The notes below the pieces were generated by a model that saw only the letters and a list, made by a program, of their open reading frames with translations, had not been told where the DNA came from and did no database searches. A stretch of 64,000 nucleotides of DNA from Bradyrhizobium sp. AUGA SZCCT0176 (GTDB taxonomy: Bacteria > Pseudomonadota > Alphaproteobacteria > Rhizobiales > Xanthobacteraceae): positions 1-64,000 of the forward strand of contig NZ_JAFCMB010000010.1 in the NCBI RefSeq assembly GCF_018130145.1, read 5' to 3'. Positions 63,785 to 64,000 of this stretch are shown piece after piece. The translations under genes were made by a program, and so were the position numbers. Positions within the stretch are counted from its first letter, which is position 1, and each line of letters begins with the position of its first letter.

Positions 63785-64000
63785 ATGCTGGACGTCCTTG
63801 CTATTCTGGTTTTGCTCGGGGTGGCCTACGCTGCTGGATATTACACGCGTGACCGTATGTCCCGAAAACGGCGTGAGAGCGCCCGCAGATGGAAGAACTA
63901 CGTAGAGGCGGGACGGCCGCTTCCCGCGAATACCAACCAGGCTCCCGCCAAACAGGCGCATGGCGATCTCGCTCAAATGCTGGGCCGCTGGGATGACAGG
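63785..64000 (+). CDS. Small membrane protein, cut by window end
   Basis: Open from ATG 63785 to the window end (72 codons, no stop). Begins MLDVLAILVLLGVAYAAGYY, one TM helix, followed by a strongly basic segment (TRDRMSRKRRESARRWKN) and a polar tail. Likely an inner-membrane anchored basic protein; completeness unknown. Confidence 0.65.
   Translation, partial: MLDVLAILVLLGVAYAAGYYTRDRMSRKRRESARRWKNYVEAGRPLPANTNQAPAKQAHGDLAQMLGRWDDR

Overview
The window is a GC-rich alphaproteobacterial chromosome segment. Gene order (xthA - erpA/dgt - argS - SPOR protein - nagZ - scpA - scpB - tatABC - serS - surE - pcm - nlpD; yajC - secD - secF), the protein sequences, and the dense dispersed palindromes (GTCGTCCCGGC...-type, CATTGCGAGCGGAGCGAAGCAATCC-type, CATGATCCCGAAAAGTGG-type) all suggest Bradyrhizobium or a close Nitrobacteraceae relative. 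This is an inference from recognition; no search was run. No rRNA, tRNA, CRISPR array, intact transposase or prophage was seen.

Layout. 1-3.6 kb: repeat mosaic, a cytochrome P450, a decayed ilvD remnant that is still open, and an ExoR-like Sel1-repeat protein. 3.6-10.1 kb: xthA, an RND efflux adaptor/permease pair with a 1-nt-overlapping exported amidohydrolase, then erpA. 10.2-25.2 kb: conserved housekeeping block with dgt, argS, a SPOR-domain protein, nagZ, scpAB, tatABC, serS, a small unknown, surE, a single-domain response regulator, pcm and an NlpD-like protein. 25.4-33.8 kb: a DUF815 ATPase divergent from yajC-secD-secF-Mth938-like-NDUFAF6-like, a kinase-fold/AMP-ligase-C-terminal-domain fusion, trmFO, and a DUF1127 mini-gene. 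34.6-49 kb: accessory genes (small exported proteins, MltB, DUF2189, DUF3597, a second DUF1127, Tat-exported FAH-family enzyme, GNAT, TPR, SPW, a 43-aa zinc-ribbon protein, acyl-CoA ligase plus tandem DUF296, a double-glycine-leader peptide, SRPBCC, beta-propeller, PRC-barrel, alpha/beta hydrolase), interrupted by a 1.1-kb repeat mosaic. 49-58 kb: uvrA, an outer-membrane beta-barrel, ssb, DUF2306, gyrA. 57.9-64 kb: a low-density region with decayed gene fragments around an intact DUF1326-DUF2182 pair, a methyltransferase, a two-gene ATGA-overlapping micro-operon, an aminoglycoside-phosphotransferase-family protein and two small membrane proteins, the last cut by the window end.

Functional links visible in sequence: uvrA and ssb each carry a perfect GAAC-N7-GAAC site upstream, the alphaproteobacterial LexA motif, so both are probably SOS-controlled. 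tatABC and yajC-secDF are complete export modules. The secDF operon carries REP-type palindromes between genes, one of which supplies the start codon of the Mth938-like gene. Several genes absent from a length-filtered ORF list (two DUF1127 proteins, the 43-aa zinc ribbon, a 58-aa protein, the terminal partial protein) were found by reading directly.
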